Positions 1 to 7,962 of a stretch of DNA of 17,021 bases are shown piece after piece. The position numbers and the translations under genes are program-made. Positions within the stretch are counted from its first letter, which is position 1. Each line of letters starts with the position of its first letter. This DNA comes from Pseudomonadota bacterium (GTDB lineage: Bacteria; Myxococcota_A; Polyangia; Polyangiales; Polyangiaceae): positions 1-17,021 of the forward strand of contig JAEZYZ010000451.1 of assembly GCA_023418705.1 (NCBI GenBank), given 5' to 3'. A model generated the notes under the pieces. It worked only from the letters and a program-made list of their open reading frames with translations, did not search any database and was not told the DNA's origin.

Positions 1-215
1 GGGCCCGCCGGCAAGTCCCCCGTTCCCGCGGCAGGGGCCAGTCGACGGCCGCTATGGCCCCAGCGCCTCGACAGCGCCCCGATCCAGGTCGCGCGGGCCG
101 CTGCCCTCGTTCGGATCGGACGGCCGCTTTTCCGCACAACCCGAGCGCCCCAGTCGCCGAAACGGCGGACGGCAGGCGCGGCGAACAAGAGCCGTCGCCG
201 CCGGGAGCACCCCGC
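1..215. other. Upstream leader region, no supported gene
   Basis: The frame of the downstream cpaB stays open back to position 54, but the extra 54 residues are Pro/Arg-rich with no signal or domain character, so I read this stretch as non-coding. A small inverted repeat (CGCCG, AAA, CGGCG) lies at 155-167. The ribosome site GGGAG at 203-207 serves the start at 216. I could not pick out a convincing promoter, and whatever lies to the left of the window is unknown. Confidence 0.5.
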
Positions 216-968
216 ATGGCCTCGAAACGGATCGCGATCGCCCTTGCTCTGGCAGCCGCCGGGGCTTTCCTCGTTCACCTCTATCTCGGCAAGCTCGAGT
301 CCGAAGTCGCCGGGGGGCCGAAGGTCGCCGTCCTGGTGGCGGCGACGGACCTGGCTCCGGGGGCGCTGCTCGGCAAGGAGCAGGTCGCCGCTCGCGAGAT
401 CCCGTCGGCCTATGTCGACCGGCGCCTGATCGCCCGCTCGGATGCCGAGAAGGTGCTGGGCCTGCGCGTCGGGGCGCCGCTCAAGGCAGGGGACGCGCTG
501 GTCTGGTCGGACGTCGGCGTGGCCAGTGGGGGGCGTGAGCTATCGGGCCTCGTGCAAGAGGGGATGCGCGCCATCAACCTCAACGCCGACCGGCTCTTCG
601 ACGGCCTGCTGCGGCCCGGGGATCGCGTGGACGTGCTGTTCACCTCGCAGGCCGGCGCCGACGAGACCGCCACCCTGCTGCAGAACCTGCTCGTGCTGGC
701 GGTGTCCGGAGACATGGGCGACGGCTCGAACGGCGGCTGCGCCTCGAACTCGGTGGTGCTCAGCGTCACCACCGAGCAGGCGCAGCTCATCACGCACGCC
801 GAGCAGTTCGGAAAGCTGCGCCTCGTCCTGCGCAACCACGCGGACATCGTGCTGGTGGAGGGCCTGCCGACCACCGGGCGCAAGGACGTGGAGACCGCCC
901 GGGAGCGGCTGCGTTGGGACGTCGCCCGCGCGCGGCCCGCGGCCAAGACGATCGAGCGTGTGGAGTGA
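216..968 (+). CDS. cpaB: Flp pilus assembly protein CpaB/RcpC
   Basis: This is a 250-residue CpaB/RcpC family protein, a periplasmic, inner-membrane-anchored partner of the Tad secretin. An N-terminal hydrophobic segment (about residues 5-24) is followed by a SAF-like domain (about 36-100, containing VAATDLAPGALL). The RcpC/CpaB domain follows (about 108-218), with MRAINLNADR and LLRPGDRVDVL, the usual family signature. The ATG at 216 is preferred because GGGAG lies 8 nt upstream and the hydrophobic anchor begins directly after it; an in-frame ATG at 54 would add an implausible tail. The stop overlaps the next gene region (TGATG). It is the first gene of a long co-directional Tad run. The family call is from motifs and context; its exact role in this machine is inferred. 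Confidence 0.9.
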   Translation: MASKRIAIALALAAAGAFLVHLYLGKLESEVAGGPKVAVLVAATDLAPGALLGKEQVAAREIPSAYVDRRLIARSDAEKVLGLRVGAPLKAGDALVWSDVGVASGGRELSGLVQEGMRAINLNADRLFDGLLRPGDRVDVLFTSQAGADETATLLQNLLVLAVSGDMGDGSNGGCASNSVVLSVTTEQAQLITHAEQFGKLRLVLRNHADIVLVEGLPTTGRKDVETARERLRWDVARARPAAKTIERVE

Positions 969-973
969 TGGTG

Positions 974-2146
974 ATGAGAGCATCCAGGTTTACAGCCCTT
1001 CTCCTCGCAGCCTGCCTGAGCGGGTCGGCCGCGACCGCGGCGGCGCAGCCGGGCGCCGCCGCCCCGACGGAAACGGCGGACACGACGACCCTGACGCTCG
1101 ACATCGGCGAGCAACACGTGCTGCCGGCGGCGGGCGTCCGCAGCTACTCGGAAGGCGCGCGCGGCGTGGTCGACGTCCGCCTGACCCGCGACGCCTCGGA
1201 GTTCGTGCTGGTCGCCCTCGCGCCCGGCAAGACCTCGCTGCTGTTCATCCTCGAAGACGGCAGCCGCCGCCAGTACCGCATCGAGGTGAGCGATCCCGCG
1301 AAGCCCGCCAGCGGCGCCATGGCCGCGGACGGCGTCGCGCCTCGGGACAACGTGCGGCTGGACTTCTACTTCGTGCAGCTCGATCGGTCGTACCAGCACC
1401 GGGTCGGGATCGGCTGGCCGGCGACGATCGGCGGCGGCAGTGTGGGGGCGGAGCTCGACCTGCTCACCCAGCGTTTCACCTCCGCCACCGCGGTGGTGAC
1501 CGATCAGCCCCTGCCGCGCCTGGACATGGCGCAGGCGACCGGTTGGGCCAAGCTCAGGCGCCACGCAGCCCTGATCGCCGCCAACGGGGAGCGGGCGACC
1601 TTCACCGGGGGCGGGGAGGTCAACATCCCGCTGGCGGGGGGGCTCTCGACCGGCATCCACCAGATCCAGTTCGGCAGCTCGATCGTGGTGCAGCCTCGCT
1701 ACGACGCGGCGACGGGTCGCTTGGAGCTCTACGTCCACGCGGAGGTCAGCGACCTGACCGACGATCACGGCAGCGGGGCCCCCGGCAGGGTGACGGCCAC
1801 GCTCGACACGGTCGTCAACCTCGAGCTCGGCCAGTCCCTGGTGCTCGCGGGGTTGTCGGCGAGCAGCGAGGCGGGCAGCCGCGCCGGGCTGCCCGTGCTC
1901 AGTCAGATCCCGATCTTTGGCGCGCTCTTCGGCACCCACGCGAAGAGCCGCCAGGACAGCGACAACCTGGTGATGATCGTGCCCAGCGTGGTCGACGCGG
2001 CGTCGCTCGACGCGCGCCGCCGCATCCAGGAGGCGCTGTCCAGCTACGAAGAGTACTCGGGCAGCACCGATCAGGCGCCCCTGCTGGACGGGCCGCCACC
2101 CCGGAGCCCGCGGCGTCCCGAAGCCACCCTGGAGGGCTCGAGATGA
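974..2146 (+). CDS. cpaC: Tad outer-membrane secretin CpaC/RcpA
   Basis: This 390-residue protein is predicted to form the outer-membrane pore of the Tad pilus. It starts with a signal peptide (about residues 1-24, hydrophobic core FTALLLAACLSG, then an Ala-rich cleavage region). Residues about 36-105 match the pilus secretin N-terminal domain (TLDIGEQHVLP through the RRQYRIEV strand). The C-terminal half is the secretin core, with LGQSLVLAGL and the hallmark GLPVLSQIPIFGALFG, then the closing strand NLVMIVPSVV. The start at 974 is chosen because GGAG at 962-965 lies 8 nt away; ATG 968, overlapping the cpaB stop, is the alternative. From memory of the family it is on the short side (many CpaC are about 450-550 residues). 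It overlaps the next gene by ATGA. Confidence 0.9.
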   Translation: MRASRFTALLLAACLSGSAATAAAQPGAAAPTETADTTTLTLDIGEQHVLPAAGVRSYSEGARGVVDVRLTRDASEFVLVALAPGKTSLLFILEDGSRRQYRIEVSDPAKPASGAMAADGVAPRDNVRLDFYFVQLDRSYQHRVGIGWPATIGGGSVGAELDLLTQRFTSATAVVTDQPLPRLDMAQATGWAKLRRHAALIAANGERATFTGGGEVNIPLAGGLSTGIHQIQFGSSIVVQPRYDAATGRLELYVHAEVSDLTDDHGSGAPGRVTATLDTVVNLELGQSLVLAGLSASSEAGSRAGLPVLSQIPIFGALFGTHAKSRQDSDNLVMIVPSVVDAASLDARRRIQEALSSYEEYSGSTDQAPLLDGPPPRSPRRPEATLEGSR

Positions 2147-3843
2147 CCACCACGGACGCCCCGTTGCTCGGGCTCTCGCTGCGTTCCGGGTCCGAGCGGG
2201 TGTGGAGCTTCTTGCTCGAGGAGGGCAAGACCGTCGCGATCGGCCGGAGCGACGGCTGCGAGGTGGTGCTGTCCTCGCCAGGGATCTCACGGCGGCACGC
2301 GCTCATCACTCGAAAGGGTGATAAGCTCGTGCTGAGCGACCACTCCCACAACGGGACGCTGCTCGACCGCAGCTGGCTCAAGCGCTCCGCGCGGGTGCTC
2401 CCCGACGCTTCGGCCAAGCTCACCGTGGGCCCGTTCGAGCTCGAGCTGCGCGTCGAGAAGGTGCCCCCGCAGCGGATCGCGCCGCCGCAGGCACCGGCTG
2501 CCACGGCCCTTCCGGCGCCCCCTGCGCCGGCCCAACCCGCCGCTGCGGGCGAGCGCGCCGCCGTCACGGAGGTCGAGGCGGAACGCAGGCTCGCCGAGCT
2601 GCGCCGTCGCATCCACCGGCGGCTGCTCGACCACCTGGAGCTGCCAAAGCTCGACTTCCAGCAGGTCCCGAGCGACGAGCTGCGCAGCAAGGTGCTGGCG
2701 GGGCTCTGGCGCATCGTGGGTGAGCTCCACGCCGAGCTCGGGGCAGACATCGACCGTGAACGGCTCGTGCAGCAGCTGTGCGACGAAGCCCTCGGGCTGG
2801 GGCCGCTCGAGGAGCTCTTGCGCGACCCCAGGGTCAGCGAGATCATGGTCGTGGAGCCGCGGACCATCTACGCCGAACGCGGGGGCAAGCTCGAGCTCAC
2901 CGGTCTCATGTTCACCGACGACGACTCGGTGCGGGCGGCGATCGAGCGCATCGTCACCCCCCTGGGGCGCCGCATCGACGAGTCGGCTCCGATGGTCGAC
3001 GCCCGGCTGAAGGACGGCTCGCGGGTCAACGCCGTCATCCCACCGCTGGCCGTCCAAGGCCCCTGCATCACCATCCGGAAGTTTCCCGCCGAGGCGCTGT
3101 CGATGCCCGACCTGATCCGCCTCGGCACCCTCAGCGAGAAGATGGCCAATTTTCTCGAGCGGGCCGTGCGCTTGCGCAAGAACATCGTCGTCTCCGGGGG
3201 CACCGGCAGCGGCAAGACGACGCTGCTCAACGTCCTGTCGGCGGCCATCCCGGCGAGCGAGCGCCTCGTCACCATCGAGGATGCCGCCGAGCTGCGTCTG
3301 CGCCAGCCGCACGTGGTGTCGTTGGAGTCCCGCCCGCCGAACCTGGAGGGCAGGGGCGAATACACGATCCGCGACCTCTTGAAGAACGCCCTGCGCATGC
3401 GGCCCGATCGCATCATCGTCGGCGAGTGCCGCGGTCCGGAGAGCATCGACATGCTGCAGGCGATGAACACGGGGCACGAGGGCTCGATGACCACGACCCA
3501 CGCCAACACGCCGCGCGAAGCGCTCGCCCGTATCGAGACCCTGTGCTTGATGGCAGGCGTGGATCTGCCGGTCAGCGCCATCCGCCGGCAGATCGCCACC
3601 AGCGTGCACTTGATCGTGCAGCAGATGCGGTTCTCCGACGGCACGCGCCGGGTCGTCAGCGTCGCGGAGGTCGCCGGGCTCGGTGATGGCGGCGAGGTGG
3701 AGCTGCGGGAGATCTTCTGCTTCGAGCGGCAAGGCACGAGCGACAGCGGGCAGGTCCTGGGAGAGTTCGTACCGACGGGCATCTTGCCGTCCTTCGTGGA
3801 CGCTTTCCTCGCTCATGGCCTCGGCGTCGAGGGGCTTTTTTGA
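2143..3843 (+). CDS. cpaF: FHA-domain-fused CpaF/TadA secretion ATPase
   Basis: This 566-residue cytoplasmic ATPase is predicted to power Tad pilus assembly by ATP hydrolysis under the TadB/TadC platform. Residues about 25-105 form an FHA phosphothreonine-binding domain, with GRS at 34-36, SRRH at 49-52 and HNGT at 69-72. A Pro/Ala linker (about 108-136) and a helical segment lead into the T2SS/T4SS ATPase domain. The Walker A is GGTGSGKT at 352-359, the Walker B region DRIIVGE at 422-428, and the His box TTTHANTPR lies nearby. GGAGGG at 2131-2136 gives 6 nt spacing, and the ATG overlaps the secretin stop. The open frame extends far upstream but only as a shadow of other genes. The Walker B neighbourhood reads GECRGPES where the second ATPase of the operon has GEIRGGEA. 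FHA fusion suggests control by Thr phosphorylation (inference). Confidence 0.93.
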   Translation: MTTTDAPLLGLSLRSGSERVWSFLLEEGKTVAIGRSDGCEVVLSSPGISRRHALITRKGDKLVLSDHSHNGTLLDRSWLKRSARVLPDASAKLTVGPFELELRVEKVPPQRIAPPQAPAATALPAPPAPAQPAAAGERAAVTEVEAERRLAELRRRIHRRLLDHLELPKLDFQQVPSDELRSKVLAGLWRIVGELHAELGADIDRERLVQQLCDEALGLGPLEELLRDPRVSEIMVVEPRTIYAERGGKLELTGLMFTDDDSVRAAIERIVTPLGRRIDESAPMVDARLKDGSRVNAVIPPLAVQGPCITIRKFPAEALSMPDLIRLGTLSEKMANFLERAVRLRKNIVVSGGTGSGKTTLLNVLSAAIPASERLVTIEDAAELRLRQPHVVSLESRPPNLEGRGEYTIRDLLKNALRMRPDRIIVGECRGPESIDMLQAMNTGHEGSMTTTHANTPREALARIETLCLMAGVDLPVSAIRRQIATSVHLIVQQMRFSDGTRRVVSVAEVAGLGDGGEVELREIFCFERQGTSDSGQVLGEFVPTGILPSFVDAFLAHGLGVEGLF

Positions 3844-4682
3844 TGGACGATCTCTGGCTCGGGCGCGCGGGCGCTGCGCTGCTGCTCGGCGCGCTGGCGC
3901 TGCTGGGCTGGGCGCTCTACGGGCCCGCCAGCGCGTGGGCCGGCCGCTACCTGGCCCGGCTGCAGCACGACCTGGATTTTCTGAGGGTGTCCTTGCCGGC
4001 CAAGCGTGTGCTGGTTGGTCAGGCGCTGGCGCTGATCGGCGGGTCGACGCTGGCTGGCTTGGGGGCGTTGCTGTTCGGCGCCGCTTTGGCGGCGCTCGCC
4101 TTCTGCCCGCCGTTTGTGCTCGCCCGCCGCCGGGCGGCGCGGGTGCTCGCCGTCGAGGCGCAGATCGAGCCCTGGCTGACGGCGCTCGCCAGCGCCCTGC
4201 GCGCCAGCCCCTCGTTGGGCGAGGCGCTCGGGGTCACCAGCCGCCTGATGAGCGATCCGATGAGCTCGGAGATCGAGCTCATCACCAGTGAGTACGAGCT
4301 CGGCTGTCCGCTCGATCAGGCGCTGACGCGCGCTGCGGATCGCCTGGGGAGCCGGACCTTCCGGGCCGCGGTCGGTATCCTGAAGACCGCTCGCCGCAGC
4401 GGCGGAAACTTGCCGGAGATCTTGGAGACCTCGGCCTCGAGCTTGCGGGAGATGGCGCGGCTCGAAGGGGTCGTGCGCACCAAGACTGCCGAAGGCAAGG
4501 CGCAGGCGTTCGTGATCGGCGCCATCCCCGCGCCCCTCTATCTCGGCGTGCGCGTGCTGAGCCCGGAGTTCTTCCGCCCGCTGGAGACGACCTTCACCGG
4601 TCACCTGATCTTTGCAGCGGCCGGCGCGCTGTGGCTCTGCGCGATCCTCCTGTCGCGCAAGATCCTGGACGTCGACATCTGA
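3843..4682 (+). CDS. tadB: Tad inner-membrane platform protein TadB
   Basis: This 279-residue T2SF/GspF-like membrane protein is predicted to pair with TadC as the platform for the ATPase. It has hydrophobic segments near residues 10-25, 57-93, 223-238 and 253-270. The cytoplasmic T2SF domain (about 106-222) contains PWLTALASALRASPSLGEAL and the characteristic ARRSGGNLPEILETSASSLR. The ATG at 3843 overlaps the CpaF stop, with GAGGGG at 3829-3834 giving 8 nt spacing; a TTG one codon upstream is not needed. It sits directly between the ATPase and TadC, the canonical order in Tad loci. TadB and TadC are sequence relatives; I assign TadB by position and by the order of membrane segments. Confidence 0.88.
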   Translation: MDDLWLGRAGAALLLGALALLGWALYGPASAWAGRYLARLQHDLDFLRVSLPAKRVLVGQALALIGGSTLAGLGALLFGAALAALAFCPPFVLARRRAARVLAVEAQIEPWLTALASALRASPSLGEALGVTSRLMSDPMSSEIELITSEYELGCPLDQALTRAADRLGSRTFRAAVGILKTARRSGGNLPEILETSASSLREMARLEGVVRTKTAEGKAQAFVIGAIPAPLYLGVRVLSPEFFRPLETTFTGHLIFAAAGALWLCAILLSRKILDVDI

Positions 4683-4719
4683 CGCAACTCGACGCAGCCG
4701 CGCGTCGATAGGAGCGGGC

Positions 4720-5637
4720 ATGTCGACGTCGGAGCTCTTGCGTCTGGCCGCGGAAGCGGCGCTCGGGTTGGCCCTCGCGCTCGGCGCGATCGGCCTGGCG
4801 GGGGTGGGCATGTCGGCGCGTCCGGAGCTCGGGCACCGCGGGGTCGCCCGGCGCCGCATGCTGGAGCGGGCGCCGGCGTTCCGCGCCGTGGAGCCCCTCT
4901 TGCGTGCGACGACGGTGGTGGTCACCGCCGCCGCCAGGATCCTTCGGCTCGAGCCCGCGCGCGACGCCCGGCGCGGACGCGACGCGCTCCTGCTCGAACA
5001 GGCTGGGGAGCCGTGGGGGATCACGCCGGACGAGCTCCTGGCGGCCCGCGTGCTCGGCGCAGCGGCAGGGGCCCTGGCCGGGGCGGCGCTCTCGGCGGTG
5101 CTCGAGCAGGGCCACCTGTACCTGCTGCCAGCGGCCATCTTTGGGGCCGCGGCGCCCACGCTGCAGCTCCGGTCGGCGGCCACGCGCCGCTTCAAGCGCG
5201 TCAAACGCCTGCTGCCGCCGGCGATCGACCTGGCGGCGCTCGCGGTCGGCGCCGGGCTGGATTTTCCGTCCGCGGTGCGCTCGGTCGTCAGCGACTTCGA
5301 CCCGGCGGAGCCGCTGACGGTCGAGCTCGGCCGCGTGCTGGAGGCGCTGGCGCTCGGACAGACCCGGCGTGAGGCGCTGCAGGCCTTCGAACGCCGCGTG
5401 CCGATCGGCCCGGTCCGCGACTTGGTGCGCGCGCTGGTGCTGGCGGAAGAGAAGGGCACGCCGGTCGCCGAGGCGTTGGCGGTGCAGGCGCGGATGGGCC
5501 GCTTGCAGCGGAGCGTGGCCGCCGAGGAGCTCGCCGTGCGCGCCGGGGTGCTGATGCTGCTGCCGATGCTCCTCTTGATGGGCTGCGTGCTGCTGCTGCT
5601 GCTTGGACCGTTTCTGGCCACTGGAGTGCCCATATGA
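4720..5637 (+). CDS. tadC: Tad inner-membrane platform protein TadC
   Basis: This 305-residue T2SF-family membrane protein is the second platform subunit. Hydrophobic segments lie near residues 12-31, 110-145 and 276-300. The T2SF domain (about 165-272) includes PPAIDLAALAVGAGLDFPSA and LVLAEEKGTPVAEALAVQA. The start at 4720 follows AGGAG (4710-4714) by 5 nt; the frame is open back to 4612 but that part overlaps tadB. The 37-nt gap after tadB is one of the few gaps in this half of the run. The C-terminus ends soon after the last membrane helix, as usual for TadC. The stop overlaps the next start by ATGA, suggesting translational coupling. Confidence 0.88.
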   Translation: MSTSELLRLAAEAALGLALALGAIGLAGVGMSARPELGHRGVARRRMLERAPAFRAVEPLLRATTVVVTAAARILRLEPARDARRGRDALLLEQAGEPWGITPDELLAARVLGAAAGALAGAALSAVLEQGHLYLLPAAIFGAAAPTLQLRSAATRRFKRVKRLLPPAIDLAALAVGAGLDFPSAVRSVVSDFDPAEPLTVELGRVLEALALGQTRREALQAFERRVPIGPVRDLVRALVLAEEKGTPVAEALAVQARMGRLQRSVAAEELAVRAGVLMLLPMLLLMGCVLLLLLGPFLATGVPI

Positions 5638-6206
5638 GCGACGTCGAACAAACCCAACCCAAGTGGCGGCTGCCGGTGCTCGTGCTCGTCACGCTGGTGG
5701 CGGCGGCCGGAGTGCTGCTGCGCCCCGCGGAGGTGCCGCAGGCCGAGCGCGAGTCGTTCGAACCTCAGGCGCTCTTCGGCGCCGACCCGCCCTGCCGCCC
5801 GGCCCCCGGGGAAAGTGCGGACCACCGGGCGGAGACGGCCGAACGCGACGCGCTGGCCCGGGTGCAGCGCTATCCCTTCGAGCGGCTCGAGGGCGTGGCG
5901 GCGGCGCGCTTGTATGCCGAGGCCAGCGATTGCCACCGGCGCGCCGGGGACGCCGCCGGAGCGGAGCGGGCCGGCGAACGGCTGCAAGCCGTGCGCGCCC
6001 GCGTGTGGCAGGACGTGCTGGCGCAGCGGCTGCGCCTGGAGCGCGCGATCGAAAACCGACAACTCGACGAGGCGCTGACCGAGGTGCAGGCGTTGAGGAC
6101 GCTGTGGCGCGAACGCGATTCCGAGTTTGGCAAGTGGCTCTGGAAGCAGGAGGTCGAGCTTCAAGGCGCCGTCGCCCGCCAGGCCGCCAAGGGGGAGCGG
6201 CGATGA
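5634..6206 (+). CDS. Single-pass membrane protein of Tad accessory module
   Basis: I do not recognise this 190-residue family. A short cytoplasmic N-terminus is followed by one membrane helix (about residues 12-29, LPVLVLVTLVAAAGVLL), then a Pro/Glu-rich stretch and a strongly helical, charged region (about 60-185) rich in Ala, Glu and Arg that looks like helical hairpins, possibly degenerate TPRs. Two cysteines (about residues 54 and 99) lie outside the membrane. The start has GGAG at 5623-5626 with 7 nt spacing and overlaps the tadC stop; its own stop overlaps the next gene. Location between TadC and a TPR lipoprotein suggests an inner-membrane-anchored periplasmic accessory protein of the Tad machine. 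That role is inference from position only. Confidence 0.8.
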   Translation: MSDVEQTQPKWRLPVLVLVTLVAAAGVLLRPAEVPQAERESFEPQALFGADPPCRPAPGESADHRAETAERDALARVQRYPFERLEGVAAARLYAEASDCHRRAGDAAGAERAGERLQAVRARVWQDVLAQRLRLERAIENRQLDEALTEVQALRTLWRERDSEFGKWLWKQEVELQGAVARQAAKGERR

Positions 6207-6859
6207 GCGGCTCGGCGCGTCGCTTCGGGTGGCTGCTGGTGGCAGCGTTGGGCGTCTCGGCTTGTGGCGCGGCGCCCGCGGCGCCCGCCGAGGCGCCGCC
6301 CCAAGCGCCGAGCGCGGAGGCGCTGGCCGCGCAGGGGCGTTCCTTCGCGAAGGCGGGCGACGGCGTGCGCGCGGAGCAGTACCTGGTGGCCGCGCTCCGC
6401 GCGGGGGCCCGGGCCGCGCCGCTCTTGCCGGGGCTGCTCCGGGTGTGCATCGTCGCCGGCCGACTGCAGAGCGCGCTGGGGCACGCCTTGCCCTATCTCA
6501 AGGCGCACCCGGATGAGGTGGCGCTGCGCTACTTGGTGGCCACCATCTACCTCGGCCTCGAGCAGGCGCCGAAGGCCCTGCAGGAGCTCGAGCGCATCTC
6601 CTCCACCGATCCGCACCACGCCCCGAGCGCCTACCTGGCGGGAGCCATCGCCTGGGACGTGTACGGCGACGCCAAGGCCGCGCGCCGCCATTTCGAGCGC
6701 TATCTGCGGCTCGCGCCGCGCGGGGCGCAGGTGCCGGAGGTGGTGGCCTGGCTGCGCGAGCAGCAGCGCGCCCCGCTGCTGTCGTTGTCGGCGCCGGACG
6801 AGGCCCCAGCCGCAGCTCTCCCGCAGCGAGCCCCGGAGCGCGAAGGAGCCGGTCGATGA
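6203..6859 (+). CDS. TPR lipoprotein, TadD-like
   Basis: This 218-residue protein has a lipoprotein signal peptide: a hydrophobic core at residues 10-18 and the lipobox VSAC, with the lipidated Cys at 21. The mature part after a Pro/Ala linker carries TPR-type helical repeats (about 36-195), with typical lines such as GDGVRAEQYLVAALRAG and GDAKAARRHFERYLRLAP. TadD proteins of Tad loci are TPR lipoproteins thought to help secretin or pilus assembly, so this is the likely counterpart, though I could not compare sequences. GGAG at 6194-6197 is 5 nt from the ATG. The frame is open far upstream (from 5603) but that region is covered by the preceding gene. The stop overlaps the next start by ATGA. 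Confidence 0.82.
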   Translation: MSGSARRFGWLLVAALGVSACGAAPAAPAEAPPQAPSAEALAAQGRSFAKAGDGVRAEQYLVAALRAGARAAPLLPGLLRVCIVAGRLQSALGHALPYLKAHPDEVALRYLVATIYLGLEQAPKALQELERISSTDPHHAPSAYLAGAIAWDVYGDAKAARRHFERYLRLAPRGAQVPEVVAWLREQQRAPLLSLSAPDEAPAAALPQRAPEREGAGR

Positions 6860-7962
6860 TCCCCGAGAGCGTCTTCGAGCAATCGATCCGGAGCTTGTTC
6901 GCGCCAGTGGCGGTCTTCCTGGACGATCCGAGCGTCAGTGAAATCCTCATCAATGGGCCGTCGGAGATCTACGTCGAGCGGCGCGGACGGCTCGAGCGAA
7001 CCGCGGCGGCCTTCAGCTCACCCCGGGCGCTCACCGCCGCTCTGCGCAACGTGGCGCAATACGTCGGTCACCCCCTCGACGACCAGCACCCGATCCTCGA
7101 AGGGCGGCTGCCCGACGGCTCGCGCATCGAAGCGCTGCTCCCGCCGCTCGCCGCCGGCGGTCCGAGCGTGGCCATTCGCCGCTTCTCCAAGGAGCGGCTG
7201 ACCGTCGCTCGGCTCTTGGAGCTCGGCGCGTTCACCCGAGCGGCGGCCGAGGTGTTGGCCAGGCTGGTCGCGGTCAAATGCAACATCATCGTCTCGGGTG
7301 GCACCGGGTCCGGCAAGACGTCGTTGCTGAACGCCCTGTCATCATTCATCCCGGAAGGCGAGCGGATCATCACCATCGAAGACGCTCGCGAGCTGCAGCT
7401 GCAGCGGGAGCACGTGCTCTCGCTGGAAGCCCGGCCCCCGGACGAGCGGGGGCGCGGGGCGATCACGATCCGGGATTTGTTCAAGGCGAGCCTGCGCATG
7501 CGTCCCGATCGCATCGTCGTCGGGGAGATCCGGGGAGGGGAGGCGCTCGATCTGATCCAGGCCATGACCTCTGGCCATGGCGGCTGCCTGTCGACGGTGC
7601 ACGCCAGCACGCCCCGGGACACGCTCGGCCGGCTGGAGACGCTGGCCCTGATGAGCAACGTGGAGCTGCCGCTCTTGGCGCTGCGCTCGCAGCTCGCCTC
7701 GGCCGTGGACATCGTCGTGCAAACCGCGCGGCTCGCCGACGGCACCCGCCGCGTCACGCACGTCACCGAGGTGCGCGCCGCCGACCACGGCTACGCGCTG
7801 GTGGACCTGTTCATCGGAACGATGGGGCCGCGCGGCTGGACCTTGGGGCTCACCGAAGACGCCGCCCGCTGCCTCGAGCGGCTCGGCGCGCACGGCCTGG
7901 CGGGCGGGGGGGACAGCTCGAACCTCGGTTCGAAGGAGGCGCCGGCATGCAGCGCCAGCTGA
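6856..7962 (+). CDS. Second CpaF-family secretion ATPase, no FHA domain
   Basis: This 368-residue ATPase is a paralogue of the FHA-fused enzyme at 2143. It starts almost directly at the N-terminal ATPase subdomain (FLDDPSVSEILINGPSEIYV, residues 21-40) and lacks both FHA and the long helical lead-in. Walker A is GGTGSGKT at 148-155, Walker B DRIVVGE at 218-224 followed by IRGGEA, and the His box is STVHASTPRD at 246-255. All core residues appear intact, so it should be an active hexameric ATPase. GAAGGAG at 6842-6848 gives 7 nt spacing. The C-terminal tail (after about residue 330) is Gly/Ser-rich, and its last 16 nt overlap the next gene. Two CpaF genes in one operon is unusual. It may drive a different step (for example disassembly or another substrate) or a hetero-oligomer; this is inference. 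Confidence 0.92.
   Translation: MIPESVFEQSIRSLFAPVAVFLDDPSVSEILINGPSEIYVERRGRLERTAAAFSSPRALTAALRNVAQYVGHPLDDQHPILEGRLPDGSRIEALLPPLAAGGPSVAIRRFSKERLTVARLLELGAFTRAAAEVLARLVAVKCNIIVSGGTGSGKTSLLNALSSFIPEGERIITIEDARELQLQREHVLSLEARPPDERGRGAITIRDLFKASLRMRPDRIVVGEIRGGEALDLIQAMTSGHGGCLSTVHASTPRDTLGRLETLALMSNVELPLLALRSQLASAVDIVVQTARLADGTRRVTHVTEVRAADHGYALVDLFIGTMGPRGWTLGLTEDAARCLERLGAHGLAGGGDSSNLGSKEAPACSAS

Noticed and set aside
442..2142. Upstream extension of the FHA-CpaF frame back to 442
   Set aside because: It overlaps two well-supported genes in another frame, and the ATG at 2143 has a good ribosome site and starts right before the FHA domain.
410..2290. 626-residue open frame on the minus strand
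   Set aside because: It lies fully antisense to cpaB and cpaC, which have clear motifs. Its Arg/Pro/Ala-rich composition is typical of GC-rich shadow frames.
3813..6164. 783-residue open frame on the minus strand
   Set aside because: Antisense to tadB, tadC and the 5634 gene; Arg/Gln/Ser-rich with no domain. The plus-strand genes have T2SF motifs and overlapping starts.
7278..7946. Upstream extension of the 7947 gene
   Set aside because: It overlaps the Walker region of the second ATPase in another frame; GAAGGAGG at 7932-7939 points to the ATG at 7947.
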